Shown here in pieces: positions 29,869-39,695 of a stretch of 64,000 nucleotides of DNA (position 1 is its first letter; each line of letters starts with the position of its first letter). Origin of the DNA: Acidobacteriaceae bacterium. GTDB lineage: Bacteria; Acidobacteriota; Terriglobia; Terriglobales; Acidobacteriaceae. Made by a program: the position numbers and the translations under genes. The stretch lies in contig PLIO01000070.1 in NCBI GenBank assembly GCA_003140075.1, positions 96,042-160,041 on the forward strand. The letters run 5' to 3'. The notes beneath the pieces were generated by a model that saw nothing but the letters and a program-made list of their open reading frames with translations, was not told the DNA's origin and searched no databases.

Positions 29869-31854
29869 TCAGGCCGTTGCCAGGCTGGAAGGCCGAAGTT
29901 GCCGGTCCGACTGATGCTCCAGCCAACTCTGGAACATGAGGATGTCCCATAAGTGGTACTGCCAGGCTCCGCGACCTTGGAGGTGTGCGTCCCACTTTCG
30001 TCGAACGACCGCGGAATCGAAGAATCCTTCCTGCTGCAGCCGCCTCGGGTCCAGCAAAGCTTCAGCCCAATCACGCATCGATGTGCGAAGCCATGAATCG
30101 AGCGGGATGCCAAATCCCATCTTTGATCGCTCCGTCAACTGTGAGGGGACGTAACGCCGCAGCAACTGGCGAAGAATCCATTTTCCATGGTGTGGCCTGA
30201 CCTTCATTTCGAGGGGCAGTCGCCAGGCAAACTCCACAACGCGATGATCTAGGTAGGGGATTCGGCTTTCTAAGCCGAATGCCATGCTCGCCCGGTCAAG
30301 TTTCGCCAAGATATCGTTTGGCAAATAGGTGATGGTGTCGAGATACATTGCCTGAAGTGCAAAGTCTGGCAGTGTGAGCCATTCTTGTTTGCTAAAGTGG
30401 GGCGACGAATCCAAGACCGTTTCCCGAACCACCCGCTCCGAAGGAAGCCAATGCGAGGCCATCTTCATATACAGGTCTTTGCGATCCAGAGAAGACAACA
30501 AGCGTGCCAACTGGTGCAGTTTGTAGCCAGGACTGCGCTGTCGAAAGCTGGCGGGGAGGATCGGGCGCAAAACGCCAAAAATCGCCTCCCAATTCTGCGG
30601 TTCGACCCCGGTGATTGCAGCCGCTGTCAGCTGCCGCAACGTGCGTGGAGTGAGCCTGAGCGAGTTCCACAAACGGCCGCCCCAAGTGTACCGGTTGTAT
30701 CCTCCGAACACTTCGTCGCCGCCATCGCCCGAAAGGCTTACAGTCACATGCTGCCGGACGAGCTGAGAGATCAACAAGGTGGGAAGCTGGGAGGAATCAG
30801 CAAATGGCTCGTCATACACTTCGGGCAAGCAGCTGACCAACCCGATCGCTTCCGCCGGACTAACATACAACTCCGTGTGCTCGGTTCCCAGGTATCGTGC
30901 TACTGCCCGCGCTTCCGGTGCCTCGTCGTAAGACGCATCCTGGAATCCAATCGTGAACGTGCGGATCGGAGAGCTACTCTGCGCCTGCATAAGTGCGACA
31001 ACCAGTGAAGAATCGATTCCGCCGGACAGAAATGCACCGAGGGGTACATCCGCGTGCATGCGCAGCCGGACAGCATCGCGCAAAAGCCAATCAAGCTCCG
31101 CCACCGCGTCCTTCTCCGAACCTCGGAACGGGTGCGATGCAGCATCTTCCACGCACGCCAGCACCGACCAGAACGCGCTGATCCGGGTTTCGCCGCATTT
31201 ATAGCGAAGCATCGTTCCGGGAAGCAGCTTGTGGATGCCACGGTAGATGGAATCGGGAGCCGGGATACAGTTGAACTGCAGGTACCGAACCAAAGAATCG
31301 CGGTCGATTTCTGCATCGAAGGCCGGGTGCTCACGGAACGCCTTGAGCTCGGAGGCAAAAAGAAACACGCCGCCGGCCGTACCATAATAAAGAGGCTTTT
31401 CGCCTAGTCGGTCTCGCGCCAGTAACAGCGTACGCTCGTGACGGTCCCACAATGCGAATGCGAACATTCCGTTCATTCGCTTTAGCGACGACTCGACTCC
31501 CCATTCCTCGAAGGCGGCGAGCATCACTTCGGTATCGGAATGGCCGCGAAACCCGAGGCCGGGATTGGCCCTCTGTAAGTCCTGCCGGACTTGCTCGTAA
31601 TTGTAGATCTCGCCGTTGTACGAAATCACAAACCGGCCGGCCGGGGAGACCATGGGCTGGTGGCCGGCAGAGGAAAGATCCAAAATCGAGAGACGGCGGT
31701 GACCGAGAGCGACGCCGGTCTCGGGGTCGGCCCAGACGCCGTGACCATCGGGGCCGCGGTGCGACAGCGCATCGGCCATCCGAGCAGCGATGAACTCCAA
31801 GCCATCGCGATTCGTTCTTCCTGCTGAATCGACGCACCCCGCGATGCCGCACAC
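29869..31854 (-). CDS. asnB: asparagine synthetase B-type (glutamine-hydrolysing) protein
   Basis: MCGIAGCVDSAG class II amidotransferase N-terminus; SGGIDSSLVVALM; SLSGDGGDEVFGGYNRY. Confidence 0.95.
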   Translation of the reverse strand: MCGIAGCVDSAGRTNRDGLEFIAARMADALSHRGPDGHGVWADPETGVALGHRRLSILDLSSAGHQPMVSPAGRFVISYNGEIYNYEQVRQDLQRANPGLGFRGHSDTEVMLAAFEEWGVESSLKRMNGMFAFALWDRHERTLLLARDRLGEKPLYYGTAGGVFLFASELKAFREHPAFDAEIDRDSLVRYLQFNCIPAPDSIYRGIHKLLPGTMLRYKCGETRISAFWSVLACVEDAASHPFRGSEKDAVAELDWLLRDAVRLRMHADVPLGAFLSGGIDSSLVVALMQAQSSSPIRTFTIGFQDASYDEAPEARAVARYLGTEHTELYVSPAEAIGLVSCLPEVYDEPFADSSQLPTLLISQLVRQHVTVSLSGDGGDEVFGGYNRYTWGGRLWNSLRLTPRTLRQLTAAAITGVEPQNWEAIFGVLRPILPASFRQRSPGYKLHQLARLLSSLDRKDLYMKMASHWLPSERVVRETVLDSSPHFSKQEWLTLPDFALQAMYLDTITYLPNDILAKLDRASMAFGLESRIPYLDHRVVEFAWRLPLEMKVRPHHGKWILRQLLRRYVPSQLTERSKMGFGIPLDSWLRTSMRDWAEALLDPRRLQQEGFFDSAVVRRKWDAHLQGRGAWQYHLWDILMFQSWLEHQSDRQLRPSSLATA

Positions 31855-32852
31855 TAGCTTGTTTCTCCCTTAACGGATACAACTGCATTCACGTTCTCGA
31901 CAAGAATCAAGTCTTCGGTGAACCCATCCAACACACCTCGCCACAAACTTCGCAGCCGGGTGAATTTGAGATCTCGCACCAGCACAACCAATCCGAATTC
32001 CAAGAGCGCGCGATAAACGACCGCAGCATAAAAGAGCGGCCGGTTGCGTGAGCGTCGTACGGCAAGAATCAGGTTTCGAAAGCTGTAGTAAGTTCTCCAG
32101 GCTGGCTTGTCGATGGTCTTTGCCAGCCACCTTTGCTTGTACTCGTAGTTATCGCAGTAAATGGCATCGCTGACGATTACCTGGCGGTAGCCGAGATCCG
32201 AGAGTCGCCATCCGTATTCCAGGTCTTCCCAACCCATCCACATTGCGGGCCAGGGGAGAACCCCCCGCTTCACAGGATCTGTGGAATAAAGAGCACCGTT
32301 GCTGCTGCTCCAGAACACGTCAATCAGGCGATCTGGCGGTGGCGATGCAACGAGTATCGCTGGAAGCGGCAGTTCGCGCGTTCCGGTGAGATTAAAACGC
32401 TTGGCCGTGGTCAAATAACCCAGCGGATACGCCACACCGAGATTCTCGAGGAACCTGGCAGCGTCGAGCAGTGCCCGAATGACTTGAGGATCAAAGTTCC
32501 CGTCGTGGTTGAGTGCGTAGGCGTAGTCTGCGCCGCCTTCAGCTGCGATCCGCAACCGCTCGCACAGGTTCGCGCCCGAACCCAAATTCCGATCGTAGGA
32601 TCTGTAGAGTACGTGGTGCCATCCGCGATCCGCGAGAATCGACGGAATCGTACCTGTGCCGCGGGAGTCCACTACGAGGATGCGTTCAAAAATATCCTGA
32701 CCGGATGATTGCACCTGATCCAGAATGCGCATGACGTCGGCGTCGTTTTGGTAAGAAGAGATGACCAGCCAGACTCTGGAGGACTGCATTTCAGAACATG
32801 GCAGCATCTCTCCCGCGTTATCAGTTCTCGTTGAAGACACTTTAGAGGTCAA
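31854..32852 (-). CDS. GT2-family glycosyltransferase
   Basis: ILVVDSRGTGT...NLGSGANLCERLRIAAEGGADYAYALNHDGNFDP; GWEDLEYGWRLSDLGYR. Confidence 0.8.
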   Translation of the reverse strand: MTSKVSSTRTDNAGEMLPCSEMQSSRVWLVISSYQNDADVMRILDQVQSSGQDIFERILVVDSRGTGTIPSILADRGWHHVLYRSYDRNLGSGANLCERLRIAAEGGADYAYALNHDGNFDPQVIRALLDAARFLENLGVAYPLGYLTTAKRFNLTGTRELPLPAILVASPPPDRLIDVFWSSSNGALYSTDPVKRGVLPWPAMWMGWEDLEYGWRLSDLGYRQVIVSDAIYCDNYEYKQRWLAKTIDKPAWRTYYSFRNLILAVRRSRNRPLFYAAVVYRALLEFGLVVLVRDLKFTRLRSLWRGVLDGFTEDLILVENVNAVVSVKGETS

Positions 32853-33779
32853 CTATTGCGACAGACAGCGCCCCGAAGAAAACAAATCGTCAAAGCTAAG
32901 GTGTGAACACGGCATTGTCTGATTGGGTTCGCACAGGAAAGGAGCCTTCTTCCGCCACTCGGCATCGGCCTTTAAAATATTGGGATTCTTTGTCTGAGTC
33001 CGGTCGACAGTTGGGCTGAGTGTCTGGGCCAGCACAATGATGTGATATGGACGCTCCACAGCGACATTCAACACGTCCATGCCAGCATAATCGAACATGT
33101 GGACCAGAAGGTCCGGGCTGAATACATGATGATGCATTGCGCGAACCGACGCGTTCATCAGACAACGCTCTCGGAACTGCTCCATCATGCCAGCTCCAGG
33201 ATCCAAGGCGAGATCGTGAAGCTCTAAGACTTCCGGCAGATGCGTCAGGTCGGCTTCCGTCACGTTTCTTCGATAGTCCTCCTCGATATGGGAAAAGGTG
33301 GAAAATGGCCGCCGGTGGTCAAAGGTGCCGGCTTTGTGCGGCACGACCACCAGGACAGCGCCGCCTAGCCGGAGGATTCGCTTCCATTCCATGAGGGCCC
33401 GCAGCGGGTTCGCCAAGTGCTCCAAGACGTGCGAGGCCAGAACAAACTCATAGCTTTCATCCTTCAAGCCCGACGGGCTCGCTGCCTCGGCCACGACCGA
33501 TTCTCTCGTAGAAGCCCAAATTACATCTTTCGAGAAATTGCATTGGTCTACTCGCCGTGAAATTGGATAAACAGGGATAAGGCGTGTTCTAGTAAAGATC
33601 GGGCTCGGACCTCCGAATTCGATGCCAATCCGGTCCCGAAAAAATGGCTCCATCTGCCCGAATCCAAAGCACGTTTTACTGGTGGCACGAGCGAACAGCA
33701 CATGGGGTAAAGCTCGAGCCGCCCACAAATAGTAGGGGTAGCGGCTTACTGGCTGCGTGCTATTGCTGATTCTTCTCAT
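32853..33779 (-). CDS. SAM-dependent methyltransferase-like protein in the EPS locus
   Basis: LKDESYEFVLASHVLEHLANPLRALMEWKRILRLGGAVLVVVPHK. Confidence 0.8.
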   Translation of the reverse strand: MRRISNSTQPVSRYPYYLWAARALPHVLFARATSKTCFGFGQMEPFFRDRIGIEFGGPSPIFTRTRLIPVYPISRRVDQCNFSKDVIWASTRESVVAEAASPSGLKDESYEFVLASHVLEHLANPLRALMEWKRILRLGGAVLVVVPHKAGTFDHRRPFSTFSHIEEDYRRNVTEADLTHLPEVLELHDLALDPGAGMMEQFRERCLMNASVRAMHHHVFSPDLLVHMFDYAGMDVLNVAVERPYHIIVLAQTLSPTVDRTQTKNPNILKADAEWRKKAPFLCEPNQTMPCSHLSFDDLFSSGRCLSQ

Positions 33780-33863
33780 TTCACGATTTCACAGGATCGG
33801 CCCGCGCATGTTATTCCCACCTCCCACGTATGGCTCGCGTACAATCAAGCGGCCGGAGTCACT

Positions 33864-34682
33864 TTGGAAAAACCAAGAAATCTGGATGATGCAACCGTTG
33901 AAGGCTTCGGGAAGGAATGGAGCAAATTCACCCAGGAGCCTCTCAGCGCGGCGGAGCGAGAGCAACTCTTTGCCGAATACTTTTCGCTCATCGATTGGAG
34001 TAAGAAACCCAGAAGAGTCTTGGACATGGGGTGCGGCAGTGGGAGATGGGACGTGCTTCTTGCTCCTCTCGTGGGTGAACTTGTGGCCGCCGATGCGAGT
34101 CCCGAAGCTCTTGAGGTGGCAAAGCGTATTGTTCGTGCGCCTAATGTATCGTTCGTGGAATGCAGCCCGGAGACTCTTCCGTTTGCAGATGGACATTTTG
34201 ATTTCATCTTCTCGCTCGGCGTGTTGCATCATCTGCCCGATACCGAGGCGGCGATCGAAAGTCTCGCCTGTAAGCTTACCCCTGGCGGACGGCTGCTTCT
34301 TTACCTGTACTATGCATTCGACAATCGTCCAAGATGGTTTCGTTTCATTTGGAAGCTAACCGACTTGGTCAGACGTTGCGTCTGCAGGCTTCCTTTTTCT
34401 CTGCGGTACGCGCTGTCGCAAGTGATCGCGCTTTTTGTCTACTGGCCGCTAGCCCGCGCCGCCAAGTTTTTCCCAGTTCCTGGTTCTTGGCCGCTCAGGT
34501 TCTATGCGGATCGTAGCTTTTACGTCATGCGCACCGACGCTTTGGATCGGTTCGGGACAAAGCTGGAAAAGCGATTCACAAAGCAGCAAATCGTCGCAAT
34601 GCTAGAAGCCGCTCGGCTAGAGGACATACGGTTTTCAGACGATGCCCCGTATTGGGTGTGTGCGGCGAGCAAGCGCATGTGA
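33864..34682 (+). CDS. class I SAM-dependent methyltransferase
   Basis: RVLDMGCGSGRWDVLLAPLVGELVAADASPEAL...FDFIFSLGVLHHLPDTEAAIESLACKLTPGGRLLLYLYY. Confidence 0.92.
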   Translation: MEKPRNLDDATVEGFGKEWSKFTQEPLSAAEREQLFAEYFSLIDWSKKPRRVLDMGCGSGRWDVLLAPLVGELVAADASPEALEVAKRIVRAPNVSFVECSPETLPFADGHFDFIFSLGVLHHLPDTEAAIESLACKLTPGGRLLLYLYYAFDNRPRWFRFIWKLTDLVRRCVCRLPFSLRYALSQVIALFVYWPLARAAKFFPVPGSWPLRFYADRSFYVMRTDALDRFGTKLEKRFTKQQIVAMLEAARLEDIRFSDDAPYWVCAASKRM

Positions 34683-34689
34683 ACCCAAC

Positions 34690-35027
34690 GGACGATGTGA
34701 CCTCGCAACCCACGATTGTGTGGTTATTGAGGGTCTGCAACCCATATGGATTATTAGAAAGCGCTTCCATCTGAAAGACCCTGTGAACGACTTCGTCCCA
34801 GCGTGTGTGTTGTTCCCGGTAAAGGAGTTAGCCGAATCTGTGCTTGGAACCATGACCCATGTGTCGGCGGGTCCGCACTGGCAAGAGAGAAATGTGTCTG
34901 ATGTGGCGTACAAATCACCCGCGGAACAACTGATCGAGCTTGATGCGAATGTTCCGACCGTCACGCCACCGACTTGAGCCTGAACGGCGGGAGCTAACGA
35001 GCAAAACATATAGGAGACTTCGTACAT
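34690..35027 (-). pseudogene. remnant of a larger surface/hypothetical protein
   Basis: VQAQVGGVTVGTFASSSISCSAGDLYATSDTFLSCQCGPADTWVMVPSTDSANSFTGNNTHAGTKSFTGSF looks like the end of a secreted-repeat protein; no intact partner. Confidence 0.35.
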
Positions 35028-35044
35028 TCATTTTTCTGCTCCAT

Positions 35045-36013
35045 TCAAGATGCTATTTGCACTCGCGCGAGCCGATTCTGTTTAAACAATGACTTTGCCA
35101 ACCAAACCCAAAGCATGGTGTAGGCCTTAACAGTGTCACCGATTTCGAGGATACCGCCGCGAGAAACTGCGTAGACCATCCGTGACAAGGGTTCAATGAG
35201 CAGGGTCGCAAGGGTCACGGCCGTCGCCGACGCCCAGCCAAAATACTTGTAGCAGTAGATAATCCGGCTGCGGAGCGAATAGAAAAGCCGTAGATCTTTA
35301 GCCTGAGCGGAGCATCCTCCACCTTTGTGATAAGCCTGAGTGGTTGTCAGGTAGTACGATTGCAATCCCGCAGCGTGAACCGAGTGGAGAAAGTCGACCT
35401 CTTCGTAGTAAACAAAGAAACGCTCATCGAATCCGCCTACCGTTTCGAATATCGGCCGGCGCACCAGAAGAAACGCCCCCATCACGATATCGACTGGCCT
35501 GGTTTCACGGTGGTCCCAATCCCGCATGAGGTTGCCCTGAAACCGTCGCGGGAAGACGTGGCTCAACCCAAACATGTGTCCATAGAAGTGCTGCGGTTTT
35601 GGAAATCGCGAGCAGGTCAGCGCTATCTCGCCTTGATCATTCGCGAGTTGTACTCCGCAAACAGCGACCCGTGAATTCTCCTTCGACTCCAGAAAACGAA
35701 CGGCTGCAGAAAGTGTCCCGCTGGTTAACACGATATCGGGATTGAGAAACAACAAATAGGAGGCTCGGCTCCGAGACCCTCCTTTATTGCACGCAGCCGC
35801 GAAACCACGGTTTGCCCCGTTCCGAATGGTGGACAGCGGAAGGCTTCCCATTTGCAGGTTGTCGGCGGAGCCATCAGACGAGCTGTTGTCGACTACAACC
35901 ACGCGCGATAGTTCAAGCCCGTCAAGACTTGCGTCCCTGATGGAATCGAGACACTGCTGCAGTTGCGCACCTGCATTCCAGTTAACGATGACGATATCAA
36001 GGCTAGGAAGCAT
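35045..36013 (-). CDS. GT2-family glycosyltransferase
   Basis: DIVIVNWNAGAQLQQCLDSI, VVVDNSSSDGSADNL, NRGFAAACNKG, DIVMGAFLLVRRPIFETVGGFDERFFVYYEEVDF. Confidence 0.92.
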   Translation of the reverse strand: MLPSLDIVIVNWNAGAQLQQCLDSIRDASLDGLELSRVVVVDNSSSDGSADNLQMGSLPLSTIRNGANRGFAAACNKGGSRSRASYLLFLNPDIVLTSGTLSAAVRFLESKENSRVAVCGVQLANDQGEIALTCSRFPKPQHFYGHMFGLSHVFPRRFQGNLMRDWDHRETRPVDIVMGAFLLVRRPIFETVGGFDERFFVYYEEVDFLHSVHAAGLQSYYLTTTQAYHKGGGCSAQAKDLRLFYSLRSRIIYCYKYFGWASATAVTLATLLIEPLSRMVYAVSRGGILEIGDTVKAYTMLWVWLAKSLFKQNRLARVQIAS

Positions 36014-37253
36014 CTATCGCTCTCGGCAACCACTGTGCCTTATGCGCTTTGCGTCCGATTCTGAAGTACAGGTAGCCTAGCAACAAGTACTTAAGCCAGG
36101 ATTCGAACGGAGCGAAATATTGATCCGTGAAGGTCATTACGGCTAATGGGAAGAGGCTGACAGCGTAGTAAAACAGGTATAGCGGATCACCTTTGATCGC
36201 CCTGGCGTAGCAGTACGTAGACATTGCTCCGATCGCGCAGAACACAACGACCACTCCAACGATGCCAAAATCAATGAAGGGAGGTTGTAGCGCCGTATAG
36301 ACGTTCCATGGGAAAGGAACGTTCACCTCTTCTTGAATCGGCGAGATTAGTGTGCCGCCAGTAAAACGGCGAACGACATTTACCCCTGCGACGAAGGTGT
36401 TCGTGCCGTATCGAAACGGAGGATCGGAGCGTACAACTTGATCAAATGCAGGGATGCTTCCAAGAGCGTATTGAGCTAGTGACTCCTGGACCGAAGCGCG
36501 ATTATCGCGGATCGCAGAATCGAGGCTACCACCCTTTCCCAGAATCACGGCAAAGGTGGCAAATACAAACAAGAAGGCCAAGCCTGCACCAACGAACGTC
36601 TTCCAGTTCAGGCGACCCCGCATCGACGAAATGCCCAGCAATGGGACAAAAAGCAATAAAAAAGAAGTCCGACCGGTTGCGAGAACAGCGTAGGCAGCCG
36701 AGAACGCGATTGCGCAGTAGTATTGGAGTCGTTCCTTGCGTCCCGTACCGACCTCAATAGCCCAAAGAAACGTCGTGACGAAGCTCAGGATCGAAGCGTT
36801 TCCCAATAGGCCGTAAGGCGAAGCTCCCACGTCGGATGTCTCAATTCTCAAGGCGATCAGCCAGTTGCCGATTCCCGACTGCTGGGCGATAGCGTTTGCT
36901 TTTGCCAGCACGAAGGGGAAGAGGGCACCTGATATGAGTAAGAGAAGTAGTCGTGCGCGCGGATGATGCGGCGAGGTTAACTGAACTTCACACCGCTGGA
37001 CGGGAATAGCCAGTGGTGCTGGATACAGGAGGAGAGCCAGTTCCGCACCACCAGTGAATGCCAGCACAACGGCCAAGAATATCAGTAGCGTTAGAATGCT
37101 GATGGAGTCGATGGTGATTGGGCGGAAGCAGTAAAGCGTGAGTACCCCCAACCACAGGGCGCTCGCGATAAAAGCGGGATACCGATAATCACGGAACCGG
37201 CGGTAATTGAATATGGTCAGCAGCGCCAACAGCGCTAGAATAATGATTTTCAT
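36003..37253 (-). CDS. O-antigen/EPS polymerase (Wzy-like) membrane protein
   Basis: 416 aa multi-TM protein between GT2 genes; large loop with RYGTNTFVAGVNVVRRFTGG. Confidence 0.7.
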   Translation of the reverse strand: MKIIILALLALLTIFNYRRFRDYRYPAFIASALWLGVLTLYCFRPITIDSISILTLLIFLAVVLAFTGGAELALLLYPAPLAIPVQRCEVQLTSPHHPRARLLLLLISGALFPFVLAKANAIAQQSGIGNWLIALRIETSDVGASPYGLLGNASILSFVTTFLWAIEVGTGRKERLQYYCAIAFSAAYAVLATGRTSFLLLFVPLLGISSMRGRLNWKTFVGAGLAFLFVFATFAVILGKGGSLDSAIRDNRASVQESLAQYALGSIPAFDQVVRSDPPFRYGTNTFVAGVNVVRRFTGGTLISPIQEEVNVPFPWNVYTALQPPFIDFGIVGVVVVFCAIGAMSTYCYARAIKGDPLYLFYYAVSLFPLAVMTFTDQYFAPFESWLKYLLLGYLYFRIGRKAHKAQWLPRAIDAS

Positions 37254-37290
37254 ATGCAGCGCCGTTCAGAAATAGGCAACCGCCGGTGGA

Positions 37291-38271
37291 TCAAGCGAAA
37301 CGATCCGTTTTTCCGCGGATGCCGTCCAGAGCGCCGAGCAAACAATAAGCAAGCTTATTGAAGCGTTTCTTCTCGAAGAGACAGATCAGCAGCAGTGACT
37401 TCAGCCGCGAGCAAAGGGTCGTAAGAACCCACCTTGGTTCGCTGCCCAGATACTCCCCCGCAAGGATCAACGTATTCCGGGTCATGAAATACTGTCTCCA
37501 GGGTGAGTGATTACTGGCTCCCGTCGTCTTCCATGGCAAGCGATGTTCTATTAGGTTTCCGATGGAATGTTGCATCAATGGTTTGGAGGTCATCACGATA
37601 TGGAATCCTTGCGAGCGGGCGCGGAGGCAGTATTCCAGATCGACACAATCCACAAAGAACTCTTCTCGAAATCCACCAATTTCGTGAAACGCCTGCAGTG
37701 AGACTAGACTGCCTGATGTGATGACTGCCGTCACCTCCGCTCCCCAAGAACTGTTTCCGTCTTGGTTTGCGGCGGCTGGTTTCCCATTCACCGAGCTGGT
37801 GTAATTTGAACCGATCACCGCGAGGCTGCTCTGCTTAGGAAATGCGTGATAGGCAGCCGTGAGAGAGTCAACCAGGTCGGAAGCAACGACCGTATCCTGA
37901 TCCAGGCTCAGAATCCAGCGATACCCCTGTTGCGCAGCCCACTCTGCACCCTGGTTGAGGGCGCGGGCGACCCCTTCGTTTCTGTAGTTCAGAATTATGT
38001 GCACGTCCTGGTTGTCCACCAATTGCTGAAGCCGGCCTACGCCTGATTCTGACCCATTATCTACAACCGCAATGTGAGCAACTTGCGGTATCACTTTCTG
38101 TGTGCGGGAGAGAAGATCGCCGTCGGGATTACGGGTGACAATCACGGCGCATATTGTCTCCCGCGCCGGTGCATTTTGATTGGCTTGAACGGAACTTGCT
38201 CTTTGCGTATTCAATTCAGTGCCAACATTGTCAGGAGTGACCGTGCCGCGATCGGTTTCAAGCATCGTCAT
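37291..38271 (-). CDS. GT2-family glycosyltransferase, rhamnosyltransferase-like
   Basis: VAIVTRNPDG-type start; VVDNGSESGVGRLQQL; NYRNEGVARALNQGAEWAAQQGYRWILSLDQDTV; GFREEFFVDCVDLEYCLRARSQGF. Confidence 0.9.
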   Translation of the reverse strand: MTMLETDRGTVTPDNVGTELNTQRASSVQANQNAPARETICAVIVTRNPDGDLLSRTQKVIPQVAHIAVVDNGSESGVGRLQQLVDNQDVHIILNYRNEGVARALNQGAEWAAQQGYRWILSLDQDTVVASDLVDSLTAAYHAFPKQSSLAVIGSNYTSSVNGKPAAANQDGNSSWGAEVTAVITSGSLVSLQAFHEIGGFREEFFVDCVDLEYCLRARSQGFHIVMTSKPLMQHSIGNLIEHRLPWKTTGASNHSPWRQYFMTRNTLILAGEYLGSEPRWVLTTLCSRLKSLLLICLFEKKRFNKLAYCLLGALDGIRGKTDRFA

Positions 38272-38324
38272 GAACTAACCCCATATCCGAAACCTAGGGA
38301 CTATGCGTTCACCCGACTACGGTT

Positions 38325-39695
38325 TTAAAGAATCACAGATTCGACCGGCAAGCCGGCAACCTGGGGGGAAGGATTTCTGCCTATCCAATGAGCAAGAACG
38401 ATCAGCAACCCGGCGTCGATGGACGCGCGCAGCATCCAAGCCACCGCGGCTCCAGTCACACCGTAGGTCTGAATAAGCCAATACAGGGCGACGGCATAAA
38501 AGGGAAGTTCCACCAGGTTCAACTTCGCCGGGATGTCAGGTCGGCCCAGTCCTTGAAGAAGTGCGAATGGCAAGGCTCCGACCGCCAATGCCAATGTGCC
38601 GACCAGAAGCAACTGGGCAATCCGATAACTGTGCATTGAGAAGTCCGGCCCCAGCCACAGCGAAAGCCCCGGTCTCGCGATCGCGATGAGCACCCCCGTG
38701 AGCGGAAGCAGGAGCGCAAGCAGGTACAAGGTCGTACTGCGATAAAGAGTTCCCAACCGATGGCGATCCTGGGCCGACGAAAGACTAAATGCAGGAAACA
38801 TAACTGCAGAAACCGCGCCGGAGACAATCAACAGTTTGGTAACCACTTCGTACGGAGTCGCGTAGTAGGTAACGGCGGCCGTCGAGACTAAGGCGCCAAT
38901 AACAAAGCGGTCGATGTACAGCATCAGCGGGCCAACGACATTGCTTACGGTCATCCAGCCACCCAGAGAAAAGAGCGACCCTATATGCTGGGGGCGGACC
39001 GCCAGTTCACCCGCTAATGCTGACGATACGCGGAAACAGAGAAGCAGGTGTGCCATCCATCCAGCAATTCTGCCAGCTACGAGGACGACGGTGATTGGGA
39101 AAATATGGTTTGAGAAGGGCAGCACAAGCAGAGGCCCGGCAAAGGTGAATATCCCCATCGGTGTGCGGACCAGGTTGATCAGCCCAAAGGCTTGCTGAGC
39201 CTCCAGGAAGCCGCGCAATCCTGCAGTGCTAATTACAACCGGGATCGAAACGGCGAGAGCATAGAAGGAGTACAGGGCATCACTGCGGATAGCGATTGGA
39301 ATTTTCAATATCCCATAAACCAGCAAATGACTTCCCAGGGCGAATATCGCCGCACCCACCAAACCCAACGCCATCATCATGGTCTGGCTGGTCCAGAATA
39401 GCTCCGGGATCTCCTCTTGCCGGCCGCTTCCCAGCTTCTCAGACACAAGTTTTGTCAAAGCGCGACCCAAACCCAGATCAAACAATCCAGCATATCCAAT
39501 GAGCGTCCAAGCGAGGGCAATCACGCCGAAACGATCTGTGCCCAGTCTATGGATAAGGATGGGAATGGAAACGAAGGCGACCAACAACGGACTTCCCGTT
39601 CCCAACAGATTCCATATTACGTTCCTGACCAGAAGCGGCCCTTGAAGCAAGTAATGATGTTTTGTAGGACTCTCAGTCATGGGAGATGTCGGCAT
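38325..39695 (-). CDS. polysaccharide flippase (Wzx/MATE-like)
   Basis: 456 aa multi-TM; FVSIPILIHRLGTDRFGVIALAWTLIGYAGLFDLGLGRALTKLVSE. Confidence 0.88.
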   Translation of the reverse strand: MPTSPMTESPTKHHYLLQGPLLVRNVIWNLLGTGSPLLVAFVSIPILIHRLGTDRFGVIALAWTLIGYAGLFDLGLGRALTKLVSEKLGSGRQEEIPELFWTSQTMMMALGLVGAAIFALGSHLLVYGILKIPIAIRSDALYSFYALAVSIPVVISTAGLRGFLEAQQAFGLINLVRTPMGIFTFAGPLLVLPFSNHIFPITVVLVAGRIAGWMAHLLLCFRVSSALAGELAVRPQHIGSLFSLGGWMTVSNVVGPLMLYIDRFVIGALVSTAAVTYYATPYEVVTKLLIVSGAVSAVMFPAFSLSSAQDRHRLGTLYRSTTLYLLALLLPLTGVLIAIARPGLSLWLGPDFSMHSYRIAQLLLVGTLALAVGALPFALLQGLGRPDIPAKLNLVELPFYAVALYWLIQTYGVTGAAVAWMLRASIDAGLLIVLAHWIGRNPSPQVAGLPVESVIL

